This document shows, piece by piece, positions 54,186 through 63,164 of a stretch of DNA of 64,000 nucleotides. The position numbers and the translations under genes are program-made. This stretch comes from Hyphomicrobiales bacterium (GTDB lineage: Bacteria > Pseudomonadota > Alphaproteobacteria > Rhizobiales > Rhizobiaceae), in contig PAPH01000086.1 of the NCBI GenBank assembly GCA_002709005.1, positions 1 to 64,000 on the forward strand, read 5' to 3'. Below the pieces are notes generated by a model, which saw nothing but the letters and a program-made list of their open reading frames with translations, ran no database searches and was not told the origin of the DNA. How positions within the stretch are numbered: position 1 is the stretch's first letter; the number at the start of each line of letters is the position of its first letter.

Positions 54186-55349
54186 TCAGTAGACGTTGTT
54201 GGAATTCGAGGTCACATCGTCCTCCGTCACCTTGCCCCACAGCACCTTGTAGACCCAGGCGGTGTAGGCAAGGATGAGCGGCAGGAAGATCGCTGTCACC
54301 ACGAGCATCACGAAAAGCGTCATGTGCGATGACGACGAGTCCCAGACCGTCAGTGATGATCTCGGATCGATCGAGGATGGGAGGATGAACGGGAACATCG
54401 TCAGTCCTACGCTCGAGATCACGCCCAGAATGCCGAGCTTCGACCAGAGGAGTGCCGAGACTTCCCCCGCGCCGCGGAGCTTCAGAAGAGCCATCGTCAT
54501 CCCGACGAAGCCCAGGATGGGCGCGATAACGATCCAAGGCCGCGTGCTGTAGGCAGCAAGCCAGCTCGTGTCCCGTGCGACCTCCGAATAGAGCGGGTTG
54601 GACGGACCGTCAGTGATCGCCGGGTTCACAAGCCGATAGCCCTCCACGCCGAAGGCGAGCCACAGGCCTGCAAGCGCAAAGCCTCCGATCGCGACAGCGC
54701 CGGCGGCGGTGCCGTAGGTGCGGGCGCGGCGGGCGATATCGCCCTCGGTCTTGAGCGCCAGCCAGGCCGCTCCGTGCATCAGCAACATTGAGAACGAGAC
54801 GATGCCGGCGAGCAGGGCGAAGGGGTTTAGAAGCCCCAGGAACTTTCCGTAGAACGTCCCCTCATAGATCGGCATCAGGTCGTCTGTCAGTCTGAAAGGC
54901 ACGCCTTGCAGGACGTTTCCAACGGCGACGCCGAAGATAAGCGCGGGCACCGCGCCGCCTGCGAACAGGGCCCAGTCCCAAGCGGTGCGCCACCGCGGAT
55001 CATCGCGCTTGGAGCGGTACTTGAAACCCACGGGGCGAAGGATGAGGGCGGCGAGGATGGTGAACATCGCAAGATAGAAGCCGGAGAACGAAACCGCATA
55101 GAGCGGCGGCCAGGCAGCAAAGATCGAGCCGCCGCCCAGGATGAACCACACCTGGTTGCCCTCCCAGACCGGGCCGACCGTGTTGATCACCACCCGGCGT
55201 TCGACATCTGTCCTGGCCACGAAAGGCAGCAGTGCACCGGTGCCCATGTCGAAGCCATCGGTCATTGCGAAGGCGATGAGCAGCACGCCGAGCAGCAGCC
55301 ACCAAACGACGCGGAGGAGTTCGAAACTGACGAATTCGAAAAGGATCAT
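54186..55349 (-). CDS. cydB: Cytochrome bd ubiquinol oxidase subunit II
   Basis: Integral membrane subunit of the cytochrome bd oxidase, 387 residues (E. coli 379) with about eight to nine transmembrane helices. The N-terminal VWWLLLGVLLIAFAMTDGFDMGTGALLPF and INTVGPVWEGNQVWFILGGGSIFAAWP blocks are diagnostic. With CydA it reduces oxygen to water using ubiquinol and works at low oxygen or under stress. It follows cydA with a 12-nt gap. Confidence 0.96.
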   Translation of the reverse strand: MILFEFVSFELLRVVWWLLLGVLLIAFAMTDGFDMGTGALLPFVARTDVERRVVINTVGPVWEGNQVWFILGGGSIFAAWPPLYAVSFSGFYLAMFTILAALILRPVGFKYRSKRDDPRWRTAWDWALFAGGAVPALIFGVAVGNVLQGVPFRLTDDLMPIYEGTFYGKFLGLLNPFALLAGIVSFSMLLMHGAAWLALKTEGDIARRARTYGTAAGAVAIGGFALAGLWLAFGVEGYRLVNPAITDGPSNPLYSEVARDTSWLAAYSTRPWIVIAPILGFVGMTMALLKLRGAGEVSALLWSKLGILGVISSVGLTMFPFILPSSIDPRSSLTVWDSSSSHMTLFVMLVVTAIFLPLILAYTAWVYKVLWGKVTEDDVTSNSNNVY

Positions 55350-55361
55350 CTTGCCGTACTC

Positions 55362-56987
55362 CTATTCAGCCGGCTGGGGAGCGGGAGCCGCCAGGGCTGC
55401 CGGATCCTCGCCGCTTGTGCTCAACCGCTGGATATGACGGGAGGTCCACGCATCCGTTTCCTCGACGTCCTCCACAGGGCCCTTGCGGATATATTTGAGC
55501 ATCAACCCGATCTCGACCACGAACAGGACCGAGTAGAACAGCATGAAGCCGATGAGGGTGATCAGCACATCTGCGACGGAGAGATGCGATACCGACAAGG
55601 CAGTTGGCAGAATTCCGTCCACCGTCCAGGGCTGACGGCCGAATTCGGCGACAATCCAGCCCATTTCTGCGGCGATCCAGGGCGTGGGGATAATACAAAC
55701 AGCGAGCCACAGGGCTGGCCTCGGAAAACGCATCTGCTTGAAGTTTGCCCGATAGAAGAAATAGGTCATGACACCGATAAAGGTGAAGCCGAGGCCGACC
55801 ATGATCCGGAAGGCCCAGAAGAGCGGCCAGACCCGTGGAACGGTGTCCGCAGCGGCTTGCGCGATCTGTTCGTCGGTCGCATCGCGAGGATCATCGACAT
55901 AGCGCTTGAGAAGCAATGCGTGGCCGAGATCGTCCGAATGGGCCTCGAACCGGTCGCGCACGTCCTGCGGGGTCTGGTCGCGCTCCTGCCTTAAGGTCAG
56001 CAGGGCGTCATAGGCGATGAGGCCGTTGCGGATTTTCTCCGCGTTTTCCTCTTCGAGCTGGCCGATGCCGGGAATTTCCTCGGTCAGTGAGCGCGTACCG
56101 ATCAGACCCATCACCCACGGAATGTGGATCGCATATTTCGTTTCGCGGGCTTCCTGGTCGGGAATGCCAAAGAGTGTGAAGCTTGCCGGCGCCGGTTCGG
56201 TTTCCCACATCGCCTCGAGGGCTGCAATCTTCATCTTCTGGGATTCGCCGGCCGTGTAGCCGGATTCATCGCCCAGGACGACGACCGAGAGGGCCGATGC
56301 AAGGCCGAAGCTTGCGGCCACCGCGATCGAGCGGCGGGCCAGTTCAATATGACGCCCCTTGAGCAGGTACCAGGCCGAAACGCCAAGAACGAATACCGCT
56401 GCAGTCACATAGCCTGCCGATACCGTGTGTACGAATTTCGCCTGCGCCACAGGGTTGAAGAGCACCTCGGCGAAGCTCGTCATCTCCATGCGCATCGTTT
56501 CAGGGTTGAACGCGGCTCCCACCGGATTTTGCATCCAGCCGTTTGCGATCAGAATCCACAGCGCCGAGAAGTTCGAGCCTACGGCCACGAGCCAGGCAAC
56601 GACCATGTGCTGGAGCTTGGTGAGCTTGTCCCATCCGAAGAAGAACAGGCCGACGAAGGTCGCTTCGAGGAAGAAGGCCATCAGGCCCTCGATGGCAAGA
56701 GGAGCGCCGAAAATGTCGCCGACATAATGGCTGTAATAGCTCCAGTTCATGCCGAACTGGAATTCCATGGTGATGCCGGTCGCCACCCCCAATACGAAGT
56801 TGATGCCGAAGAGGGTGCCCCAGAACTTTGTCATCTGCCGCCAGATGGGGCGATCGGTCATCACATAGACCGTTTCCATGATCGCCACGATGACCGACAG
56901 GCCGAGTGTCAGGGGAACGAAGAGAAAGTGGTACATCGCCGTCATCGCGAATTGCAGGCGAGACAGTTCTACGACACCGATTTCCAT
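55362..56987 (-). CDS. cydA: Cytochrome bd ubiquinol oxidase subunit I
   Basis: Haem-bearing, quinol-oxidising subunit in the inner membrane, 541 residues (E. coli 522). His20 in AMYHFLFVPLTLGL is the haem b595 ligand, FGRQPWTV matches the conserved GRQPW motif, and the quinol-binding Q loop (KIAALEAMWETEP onward) is of ordinary length. A strong AGGAGAG ribosome-binding site precedes the ATG; the open frame extends upstream over cydC, but this is not coding. A 98-nt gap from cydC may hold an extra promoter. No clear FNR-type box was found. Confidence 0.97.
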   Translation of the reverse strand: MEIGVVELSRLQFAMTAMYHFLFVPLTLGLSVIVAIMETVYVMTDRPIWRQMTKFWGTLFGINFVLGVATGITMEFQFGMNWSYYSHYVGDIFGAPLAIEGLMAFFLEATFVGLFFFGWDKLTKLQHMVVAWLVAVGSNFSALWILIANGWMQNPVGAAFNPETMRMEMTSFAEVLFNPVAQAKFVHTVSAGYVTAAVFVLGVSAWYLLKGRHIELARRSIAVAASFGLASALSVVVLGDESGYTAGESQKMKIAALEAMWETEPAPASFTLFGIPDQEARETKYAIHIPWVMGLIGTRSLTEEIPGIGQLEEENAEKIRNGLIAYDALLTLRQERDQTPQDVRDRFEAHSDDLGHALLLKRYVDDPRDATDEQIAQAAADTVPRVWPLFWAFRIMVGLGFTFIGVMTYFFYRANFKQMRFPRPALWLAVCIIPTPWIAAEMGWIVAEFGRQPWTVDGILPTALSVSHLSVADVLITLIGFMLFYSVLFVVEIGLMLKYIRKGPVEDVEETDAWTSRHIQRLSTSGEDPAALAAPAPQPAE

Positions 56988-57085
56988 TGATCTCTCCTTT
57001 TCGCACGGGGCGGGAATTGCGGGGCAGGAAGCATGGTGCTTGTTCTGAGGCCGGATTACCTCTCCGCAACTTGCCGCGGGAGTGT

Positions 57086-58756
57086 TTAAACTGACGCAGG
57101 TGCTGCGACATGGTGACACCGCGTTGCAAACTCTCGCTCTGCGGCGCGATGCGAGGCCAGCAGGATAGCACCGTTTGCGCGCATATGGCGATGAATGCCT
57201 GAGAGGACACGCAGCGCCGTCTCCCGGTCAAGGCCCTCGGTCGGTTCGTCGAGCAGCATGAGACGCGGCCGCCGCGCCAGGACCCGTGCCAGCGCCAACC
57301 GGCGGCTCTCGCCGCCCGACAGGCCGCTGCCGGCTTCCCCGATCCGCATGTCGAGCCCGCCGCGGGCGGCAACCGTCTCGTCGAGCGCGACCGACGAGAG
57401 AAGGGCCCAGATCGCGCCGTCGTCGAGTTGCGGATCGGCGAGGCGGATCGTCTCGCGCACCGTGCCGGCGAGAAGCGCGCTCCGCTGGGGCAGGAAGGCG
57501 GCCTGCCCGCGCAGTTCCGTCTCGCTCCAGGTCTCGATCGGTGAGCCCAGAAGCGAGATCGCGCCACCGGTCGGGCGATGCATGCGCGCGGCGAGTTGGA
57601 GAATGGTCGATTTGCCCGCCCCGCTCGCTCCGGTCAGCGCCACGATCTCGCCTGCCGCGAGATCGAGCGAAAATCGATCGAGGATCCGAGCGCCTTCCGC
57701 ATGTCCGAAGGAGACGCTCTCGAAGGAAAGGATGGTCTCGGAGCTCCTTGACGTCGTGGCGGCAGATGGCGCGACAAGCGGTTGGGGTGCGTCGAGCATC
57801 CGCGTCACCCGGCGGGCTGCGTCGGTCATCGGCCCCAGTTCGGCGAGCCCGCGCCGTATAGGTCCGAGAATTTCGGCCAATGCCAGCGTTGCGAAGAAAC
57901 CGATTGCCGCAACCGCCGGATCGACTTTTCCTTCGATCACGAGCCAGGCGCCGAGCAGCAGCGCGCCGCCTGACACAATCGTCTCCGTGATCGACATGAC
58001 GAGCCCGCTCATTCGCTCGGCGCGATCGGCGTCCACGAACGCGTCGCGCAGTTTCCTCTCCGCCGCCAGCGCGTGATCCGTCCGCAAGCCCGTCTCCCCG
58101 GCCACGAGCCATTCGCCCCTCCCGGCAACCAGATCGATCGCTCGGAGACGGAGGGCGTTTTGTGCCGAGAACGCCTGCCGTGCGGGTTTGCGCGCCCGGA
58201 CAATGACAACGGCCAGTGCGGCGACCGATCCCGTGCCGAAGCCTGCGAGCACCCACACCGCCAGTGAAAGGCCGACGAGAAGCCAGAGCGCGACGAGCGC
58301 GCCGATCAGGGCGAGTGTGGCGGCCGCAAAAGGAATGATCAGCCGCAGGACCAGTCCATCGAGCGTATCGACATCGCGCAGGATGCGGTTGAGCTGTTCG
58401 CCTGCGCGCAGATTGGCGAGCCGGGAAAACGGATTTTTCGACAGGGCTTCGAGTAATTCCACCCGCAGCCGGGCGAGGCTTTTCAGCGTTGCGTCATGGG
58501 TCAGCATCCGCTCGCCGTAGCGCGCGGCGGTGCGCCCGAGCGCCAGGAAGCGAACGCCGGCGCTCGGGCGGAAGACGTCGAAGAGGAGGCCCGCGCCAGC
58601 GAGACCCGCCAGACCGGCCGCGGTGATGAACCAGCCCGACAGGCCAAGCAGCGCGACACCCGCAGCCAGTACGGCGACGGCAAGCAGCGTACCGCGCAAG
58701 AGCGGCCACCATTCCTCGCCGATGAGCCGGCAGGCGATGCGCAGAAGCGGCCTCAT
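57086..58756 (-). CDS. cydC: Cysteine/glutathione ABC exporter subunit CydC
   Basis: Half-transporter of 556 residues: a six-helix membrane domain, with the CydC-typical LLGLSGWFITAAGLAG and TAARYGERMLTHDATLKSLARLRVELLEAL, followed by an ATPase domain with Walker A GASGAGKST, signature LSGGESRR and Walker B RLMLLDEPTEGLD. With CydD it exports cysteine and glutathione to the periplasm, a condition for assembly of cytochrome bd. Its ATG overlaps the cydD stop by 4 nt. Confidence 0.95.
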   Translation of the reverse strand: MRPLLRIACRLIGEEWWPLLRGTLLAVAVLAAGVALLGLSGWFITAAGLAGLAGAGLLFDVFRPSAGVRFLALGRTAARYGERMLTHDATLKSLARLRVELLEALSKNPFSRLANLRAGEQLNRILRDVDTLDGLVLRLIIPFAAATLALIGALVALWLLVGLSLAVWVLAGFGTGSVAALAVVIVRARKPARQAFSAQNALRLRAIDLVAGRGEWLVAGETGLRTDHALAAERKLRDAFVDADRAERMSGLVMSITETIVSGGALLLGAWLVIEGKVDPAVAAIGFFATLALAEILGPIRRGLAELGPMTDAARRVTRMLDAPQPLVAPSAATTSRSSETILSFESVSFGHAEGARILDRFSLDLAAGEIVALTGASGAGKSTILQLAARMHRPTGGAISLLGSPIETWSETELRGQAAFLPQRSALLAGTVRETIRLADPQLDDGAIWALLSSVALDETVAARGGLDMRIGEAGSGLSGGESRRLALARVLARRPRLMLLDEPTEGLDRETALRVLSGIHRHMRANGAILLASHRAAEREFATRCHHVAAPASV

Positions 58757-60480
58757 GCCGCGTCTCCGAGCGTGATGCGGTGATCCATGCGGGCGGCGAG
58801 TTCGAGATCATGGGTGGCGACGATCAGGCTCGCGCCGCGCGCTTTCAGCACCATCAGTCCTTCGGTGACGGCGCGCGCGGTTTCGGCATCGAGATCGGCG
58901 GTGGGCTCGTCGGCCAGAATGAATCTCGCGTTCGAGCAGAACGCGCGGGCGATCGTCAGCCGCCGCGCCTCGCCGCCCGATACGCCATGACCGGTCGCGC
59001 CGAGCCGCGTATCGAGCCCACGGGGCAGCCGTGCGACGATATCGGTCGCCGACGCCGCGCTCAGTGCGGCGCGGAGGTCATCGTCGCTCGCTTCGGGGGC
59101 GAAGCGGCGAAGATTGGCGCGCAGGCTTTCATGCGCGAAATGGGGAGTTTGCTGGACGAAGGCGATGTGCCGGCGCCAGCCCCCGGCGGTTTCGTCATCG
59201 AGCGGAACGTCGTCGACGAGAACCGCTCCGCGCGAGGCGCGCGCGAGGCCGGAGATGAGTGCCAGCAGGGTCGACTTGCCGCTGCCGCTGGGGCCTACGA
59301 TGGCGAGCGATTGCCCCACTGCGAGAGTGAAATCCGGAAACACGATCCCCTTGCCTGAGGGCGAGGTCCAGCGCAGCGAGCGGATCGCCAACGTGGCGGG
59401 GACAGGCCCGGCTTTCGGCGTGTGCGCCATGCCGAGCATGGGGACGAAGGGCGCGGTTTCGATCGCCTCGAGCTCGACGGCAACGGCGGATGCCTGCGCC
59501 TTGTCGTGCCAGGTGGCGGCGAGATCACGCAACGGCTGGAAGAAGTCGGGGGCGAGGAGCAGCAGGAAGATGCCTTCGCCGACACCGAGCGGTTCGGCCC
59601 AAGCGCCGAAAGTGATCTGGCCGATCAGCGAAAAGCCGACATAGACGGCCATCAGCGCCACGCCGATCGCCGAGAAGAATTCGAGCACGGTCGAGGATAG
59701 GAAGGCGACCGCCAGCACCTTCATCGTCTTCCGGTGCAGCCGCTCGGCGGAGTGGCGGAAGTCGGAAATCGTGCGCGCGGTGGCGTCGAGGAGGCGAAGA
59801 TCGGTCAGCGCCCGGATGCGCTCCATCAACAGCCCGTTCATCGAGCCGATCTCTTCCATCTGCCGTTCGCTGGCCTCCTGCGCAGCCATGCCGACGAGCG
59901 CCATGAAGACCGGGATCAGCGGTCCCGCAACGAGAAGGATGAAGGCGGCCACCCAGGAAAAGGGCAGGGCTGCGAGAATGATGGCGGCGGGCACGATCCG
60001 CGCCCGCGCCATCGCGGGGCGGTAGCGGGTAAGATAGGGGAGTGTCATCGCCAGCTTGTCTGCGGCGAGCGTGGCGATCTCCGCCGAGTTTTGGTGACCG
60101 CCGGAATATGGAGAGCGCAGCGCTTCCCGGTGCAGCAGCGTCTCGCGTTCTCCGGCAATAGCCGCCTGCGCCGCCGCAAGCGCGATCGAGCCGGCGCGAT
60201 GGGAGAGCACGGCGCGCAGAATGCCGACGAGAACAAAGCTTACGCTGCCGTAAAGAGCGGTGGGGAGATCGGGCGGCCCGGAAACCAGATCGTCGATGAC
60301 CCAAGCCGCCGCCGCGGCCTGGGCGATCCACAACAGGCTGGCGGCGACTGTGAGCCATTCGGCGCGACGAAGCCGCGGGGTTTCCGCTTCCGTCATCCGG
60401 TTCAACCGTCGACGGGCCTTGTCCCGGGAGGTGGGCTCGATTTCGGTCGCATCAGCGGTGATGGCGGCGGGCGGGGTCAT
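58753..60480 (-). CDS. cydD: Cysteine/glutathione ABC exporter subunit CydD
   Basis: Half-transporter of 575 residues with an N-terminal membrane domain and an ATPase domain (Walker A GPSGSGKST, signature VSGGEARR, Walker B FILADEPTADLD). It partners CydC. I placed the start at MTPPAAITADATEIEP; an upstream in-frame ATG at 60564 would lengthen it by 28 residues, and no strong ribosome-binding site settles the matter. It heads the cydDCABX operon and is divergent from the GntR gene, with about 140 nt between the start codons. Confidence 0.94.
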   Translation of the reverse strand: MTPPAAITADATEIEPTSRDKARRRLNRMTEAETPRLRRAEWLTVAASLLWIAQAAAAAWVIDDLVSGPPDLPTALYGSVSFVLVGILRAVLSHRAGSIALAAAQAAIAGERETLLHREALRSPYSGGHQNSAEIATLAADKLAMTLPYLTRYRPAMARARIVPAAIILAALPFSWVAAFILLVAGPLIPVFMALVGMAAQEASERQMEEIGSMNGLLMERIRALTDLRLLDATARTISDFRHSAERLHRKTMKVLAVAFLSSTVLEFFSAIGVALMAVYVGFSLIGQITFGAWAEPLGVGEGIFLLLLAPDFFQPLRDLAATWHDKAQASAVAVELEAIETAPFVPMLGMAHTPKAGPVPATLAIRSLRWTSPSGKGIVFPDFTLAVGQSLAIVGPSGSGKSTLLALISGLARASRGAVLVDDVPLDDETAGGWRRHIAFVQQTPHFAHESLRANLRRFAPEASDDDLRAALSAASATDIVARLPRGLDTRLGATGHGVSGGEARRLTIARAFCSNARFILADEPTADLDAETARAVTEGLMVLKARGASLIVATHDLELAARMDHRITLGDAA

Positions 60481-60554
60481 CGACGCTAGTGATACGCCAA
60501 TCGGAGATGCCGCACCAACCCGATCCATGCGCCATGGGGACGCAGCCGAGGCTC

Positions 60555-60564
60555 TTGTCGACAC
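60555..60564. promoter_or_regulatory. Candidate GntR operator upstream of its own gene
   Basis: TTGTCGACAC contains the 8-bp palindrome TGTCGACA in the region between cydD and the GntR/FCD gene. It shares the core TTGTCGACA with the perfect palindrome in front of the TRAP operon at 61410, fitting the FadR-type TnGTnnACnA pattern. A direct repeat GACATTCCGT (60595-60604 and 60613-60622) also lies in this region. Confidence 0.5.
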
Positions 60565-60620
60565 TATGTATTTTCAGATAGGTTCCGACTCGCAGACATT
60601 CCGTACCGCGAGGACATTCC

Positions 60621-61337
60621 GTGAGCGAGATCATATCAGCCGTCGAGGCGCCGGCAAAGCGCAAACGCGGGCAGGGCGTGGGCGCGGTCTACGAAACGCT
60701 CAAGCACGAAATTCTCGATCTGACGCTGCAGCCCGGCAGTCCCATCGATGAGGTCAAACTGACCGAGCGTTTCTCGATGTCGCGCACGCCGATCCGCGAA
60801 GCGCTAGTCAAACTGGCGGGCGAAGGCCTTGTGGTGACGCTTCCCAATCGGTCCACAGTGGTGGCGCCTATCGATTTTCAGAATCTCACCCAGTTCTTCG
60901 ACGCGCTCACCCTGATGTACCGGGTCACCACGCGTCTCGCCGCGACCAACCGGACCGACGCCGAAATTGCTCGCATTCGCGCCCTGCAGAAAGGCTATGA
61001 GGACGCGGTTGGCGCCAAGAACGTGCCGGCGATGATCGAGGTGAACCGGGATTTCCACGCCGAGATCGCCCGGGCGGGGAAGAACCGCTACTATACCGAT
61101 CTCTTCGAGCGCTTGCTCGATGAAGGCCGCCGTCTTCTCCGGCTCTATTATTCGTCGTTCAACGACGAACTGCCGCAGATCTATCTCGACGAACACGACG
61201 AGATGGTCCGGGCCGTCGTTGACCGCGATGTCGCCGCCGCCGACAAGATCGCCCAGCAGCACGCCCAGCAGATCGTTCGCCAGATCCAGGCCTACATCAC
61301 CGAAGATCGCCGCCTCAACGCCGATATCGCTCTCTAG
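60621..61337 (+). CDS. GntR-family regulator, FCD (FadR) subgroup
   Basis: A 238-residue repressor: winged helix-turn-helix at about residues 20-85 (VYETLKHEILDLTLQPGSPIDEVKLTERFSMSRTPIREALVKLAGEGLV) and a helical FCD ligand domain (about 95-225) whose metal/ligand residues include NRDFHAEIA, and EHDEMVRAV. It starts at a GTG preceded by GCGAGGA. Lying in front of the second TRAP operon, with matching palindromes upstream of both, it is very likely the uptake operon's regulator. The TRAP substrate or its breakdown product is the probable inducer. Confidence 0.88.
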   Translation: MSEIISAVEAPAKRKRGQGVGAVYETLKHEILDLTLQPGSPIDEVKLTERFSMSRTPIREALVKLAGEGLVVTLPNRSTVVAPIDFQNLTQFFDALTLMYRVTTRLAATNRTDAEIARIRALQKGYEDAVGAKNVPAMIEVNRDFHAEIARAGKNRYYTDLFERLLDEGRRLLRLYYSSFNDELPQIYLDEHDEMVRAVVDRDVAAADKIAQQHAQQIVRQIQAYITEDRRLNADIAL

Positions 61338-61409
61338 GCCGCTCGCGCCGGAAGTGCCGGCTCGTCGAAAGGCAAAACGGGTCCATCGTCGCTTCGAAGC
61401 GTAAAAATA

Positions 61410-61427
61410 TTTTTTGTCGACAAAAAA
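61410..61427. promoter_or_regulatory. Perfect 18-bp palindrome in the TRAP system 2 promoter
   Basis: TTTTTTGTCGACAAAAAA is fully symmetric and lies 135-152 nt upstream of the binding-protein ATG, in the 224-nt gap after the GntR gene. The central TTGTCGACAA matches the FadR/FCD-type operator form TnGTnnACnA. A related site precedes the GntR gene. The rest of the gap shows no gene. Confidence 0.65.
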
Positions 61428-61561
61428 AATACAGTATGCATATTGGAATCGTCTTTGCTCAAGACGCAAGTCGATAGGGGACGCTTCCGGCGAACCTCTG
61501 TCCCGATCGTCAAGACCAACCGGCCGGGCGTCCCCGCCAAAGGCCAACCACAGAGGGTTTC

Positions 61562-62623
61562 ATGTTCGACAAACTGAAAAAGTTCGCGCTGATATCAGTG
61601 CTGAGTTTCGCGCCGATGAGCGCGATAGCCCAGGAAGTCACCTGGCAGATCCCCACCTCGGTCCCGGAGGGCTCGCCCTTCTACGTCAATTTCCTCGAGC
61701 GCTTCGCCGAGAACGCCGACACGCTGACCGAAGGTCGCGTCAAGATCGAGCCGTTCGGCGCAGGCGTTCTCGTCCCCGCCCTCCAGGTCTATGACGGCGT
61801 CAAGGACGGCATCATCCAGGCCGGCCATTCCACGCCGAGCTACCTCGTCAACCAGGATCCCACCAACGCCATCTTCGCGGGCTTTCCGGGCGGCATGGGC
61901 CCCGAGCCCTTCATAACCTGGATCTACGAAAAGGGCGGCAAAGACAAGCTGGCCGAACTGCGCGCCAAGGATGGCCTGAAGAACCTGATCGTCGGTATCG
62001 GTTCGTCGGAAATCATGGCTCATTCAAATGTGCCGATCACCAAGGCCGAGGATCTCAAGGGCCTCAAATACCGCACCTCCGGCCCCTGGGCCGCGGTGAT
62101 GAGCGAATATTTTGGCGCGGTGCCGACCGTTGTTCCGCCCGGTGAGATCTACACGCTGCTGCAGCGCAAGGGCGTCGACCTGATCGAGTGGGGCCCGCCC
62201 TCGGGCAACATGCCGGAAGGCTTCCACGAAGCAGCCAAGTACATCATCGTGCCGGGCGTCCACCAGCCGACCTTCCTCTGGGAAGTCGTCATGAAGCAGG
62301 AAACCTGGGATGCGCTGCCCGATGACCTCAAGCCGCTTCTCGAAAAGGCCGCCGAGCTGACCACTATGCAGGCGCTGATCCACTTCTACGGCGAAGACGT
62401 CGTGGCAATGGAAACCTATCGCAGTGGCAAGAACGAGGTCATCACCCTGTCGCCGGAATTCCTCAAGCAACTCTCCGATGCCGGCAACGACTGGATCTCC
62501 AAGACCGCCGAGGCGCAGAAGGGTGAAGGCAACGAGAAAATGGCTGAAATTCTCGATGACTACATGGCGTTCAAGACGCTCTGGGAATCGGAATCGAGCT
62601 ACCTGATCCGGAACCAGAAGTAG
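61562..62623 (+). CDS. TRAP transporter periplasmic substrate-binding protein, system 2
   Basis: A 353-residue precursor with a signal peptide ending SAIAQ (cleavage about residue 22). The mature part starts EVTWQIPTSVPEGSPFYVNFLERFAENADTLTEGRVKIEPFGAG. The segment GEIYTLLQRKGVDLIEWGPPSGNMPEGFHEAAKYIIVPG resembles the TakP group of TRAP binding proteins for 2-oxo acids, so a 2-oxo or other monocarboxylate ligand is possible. The gene starts system 2, downstream of the GntR regulator and its operator. Confidence 0.9.
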   Translation: MFDKLKKFALISVLSFAPMSAIAQEVTWQIPTSVPEGSPFYVNFLERFAENADTLTEGRVKIEPFGAGVLVPALQVYDGVKDGIIQAGHSTPSYLVNQDPTNAIFAGFPGGMGPEPFITWIYEKGGKDKLAELRAKDGLKNLIVGIGSSEIMAHSNVPITKAEDLKGLKYRTSGPWAAVMSEYFGAVPTVVPPGEIYTLLQRKGVDLIEWGPPSGNMPEGFHEAAKYIIVPGVHQPTFLWEVVMKQETWDALPDDLKPLLEKAAELTTMQALIHFYGEDVVAMETYRSGKNEVITLSPEFLKQLSDAGNDWISKTAEAQKGEGNEKMAEILDDYMAFKTLWESESSYLIRNQK

Positions 62624-62645
62624 GCTTGAAACGGAGACGACCGTC

Positions 62646-63161
62646 ATGGACACGCTGTTCGGAATAGTCGAGGCGTTCACCCGCCTCCTCGCCTGGGCGG
62701 CGCGGCTGGTGACGGTCGTCCTCGTTGCGAGCATGATCTACGAGGTGGTGGCGCGCTATTTCTTCGGCGCGCCGACCATCTGGGCCTTCGATATTTCCTA
62801 CATGGCGACCGGCGTTCTCTTCGTTCTCGGCGCCGCCTATACCCTCAAGGAAGACGGCCACGTCCGCATCGACTTCCTGGCCCAGAAGATGCCGGCGAAG
62901 TTCCGGCGCTGGTACGAGGGTATCGTCTTTATTTTCATCGTCGCGCCGATCTTCGCGCTCCTCTCCAAATTCGCCGTCGAGAAGTCCTGGCGCGCCTTCG
63001 AGACCTCCGAAGTAGAAATGGTCAGCCCCTGGGCCCCGCTCATGTGGCCTTTCTATGCGGCGCTCGCTCTCGGACTGATCGCTTTGACCCTGCAGCAGAT
63101 CGTCCACGGCCTTCGCCTCATTCGCGGCGAAGACGACAAAAGCTTCGAACTGGAAGCCTGA
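62646..63161 (+). CDS. TRAP transporter small permease, system 2
   Basis: A 171-residue membrane protein with four hydrophobic segments. The block AARLVTVVLVASMIYEVVARYFFGAPTIWAFDISYMATGVLFVLGAAYTLKEDGHVRIDFL is typical of DctQ. It follows the binding protein by 22 nt and precedes the large permease by 3 nt, so it is part of one operon. Confidence 0.91.
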   Translation: MDTLFGIVEAFTRLLAWAARLVTVVLVASMIYEVVARYFFGAPTIWAFDISYMATGVLFVLGAAYTLKEDGHVRIDFLAQKMPAKFRRWYEGIVFIFIVAPIFALLSKFAVEKSWRAFETSEVEMVSPWAPLMWPFYAALALGLIALTLQQIVHGLRLIRGEDDKSFELEA

Positions 63162-63164
63162 CCG

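Noticed and set aside
56988-57085. Possible FNR/anaerobox between cydC and cydA
   Set aside because: I found no TTGAT-N4-ATCAA-like sequence here or upstream of cydD, although such control would be expected.
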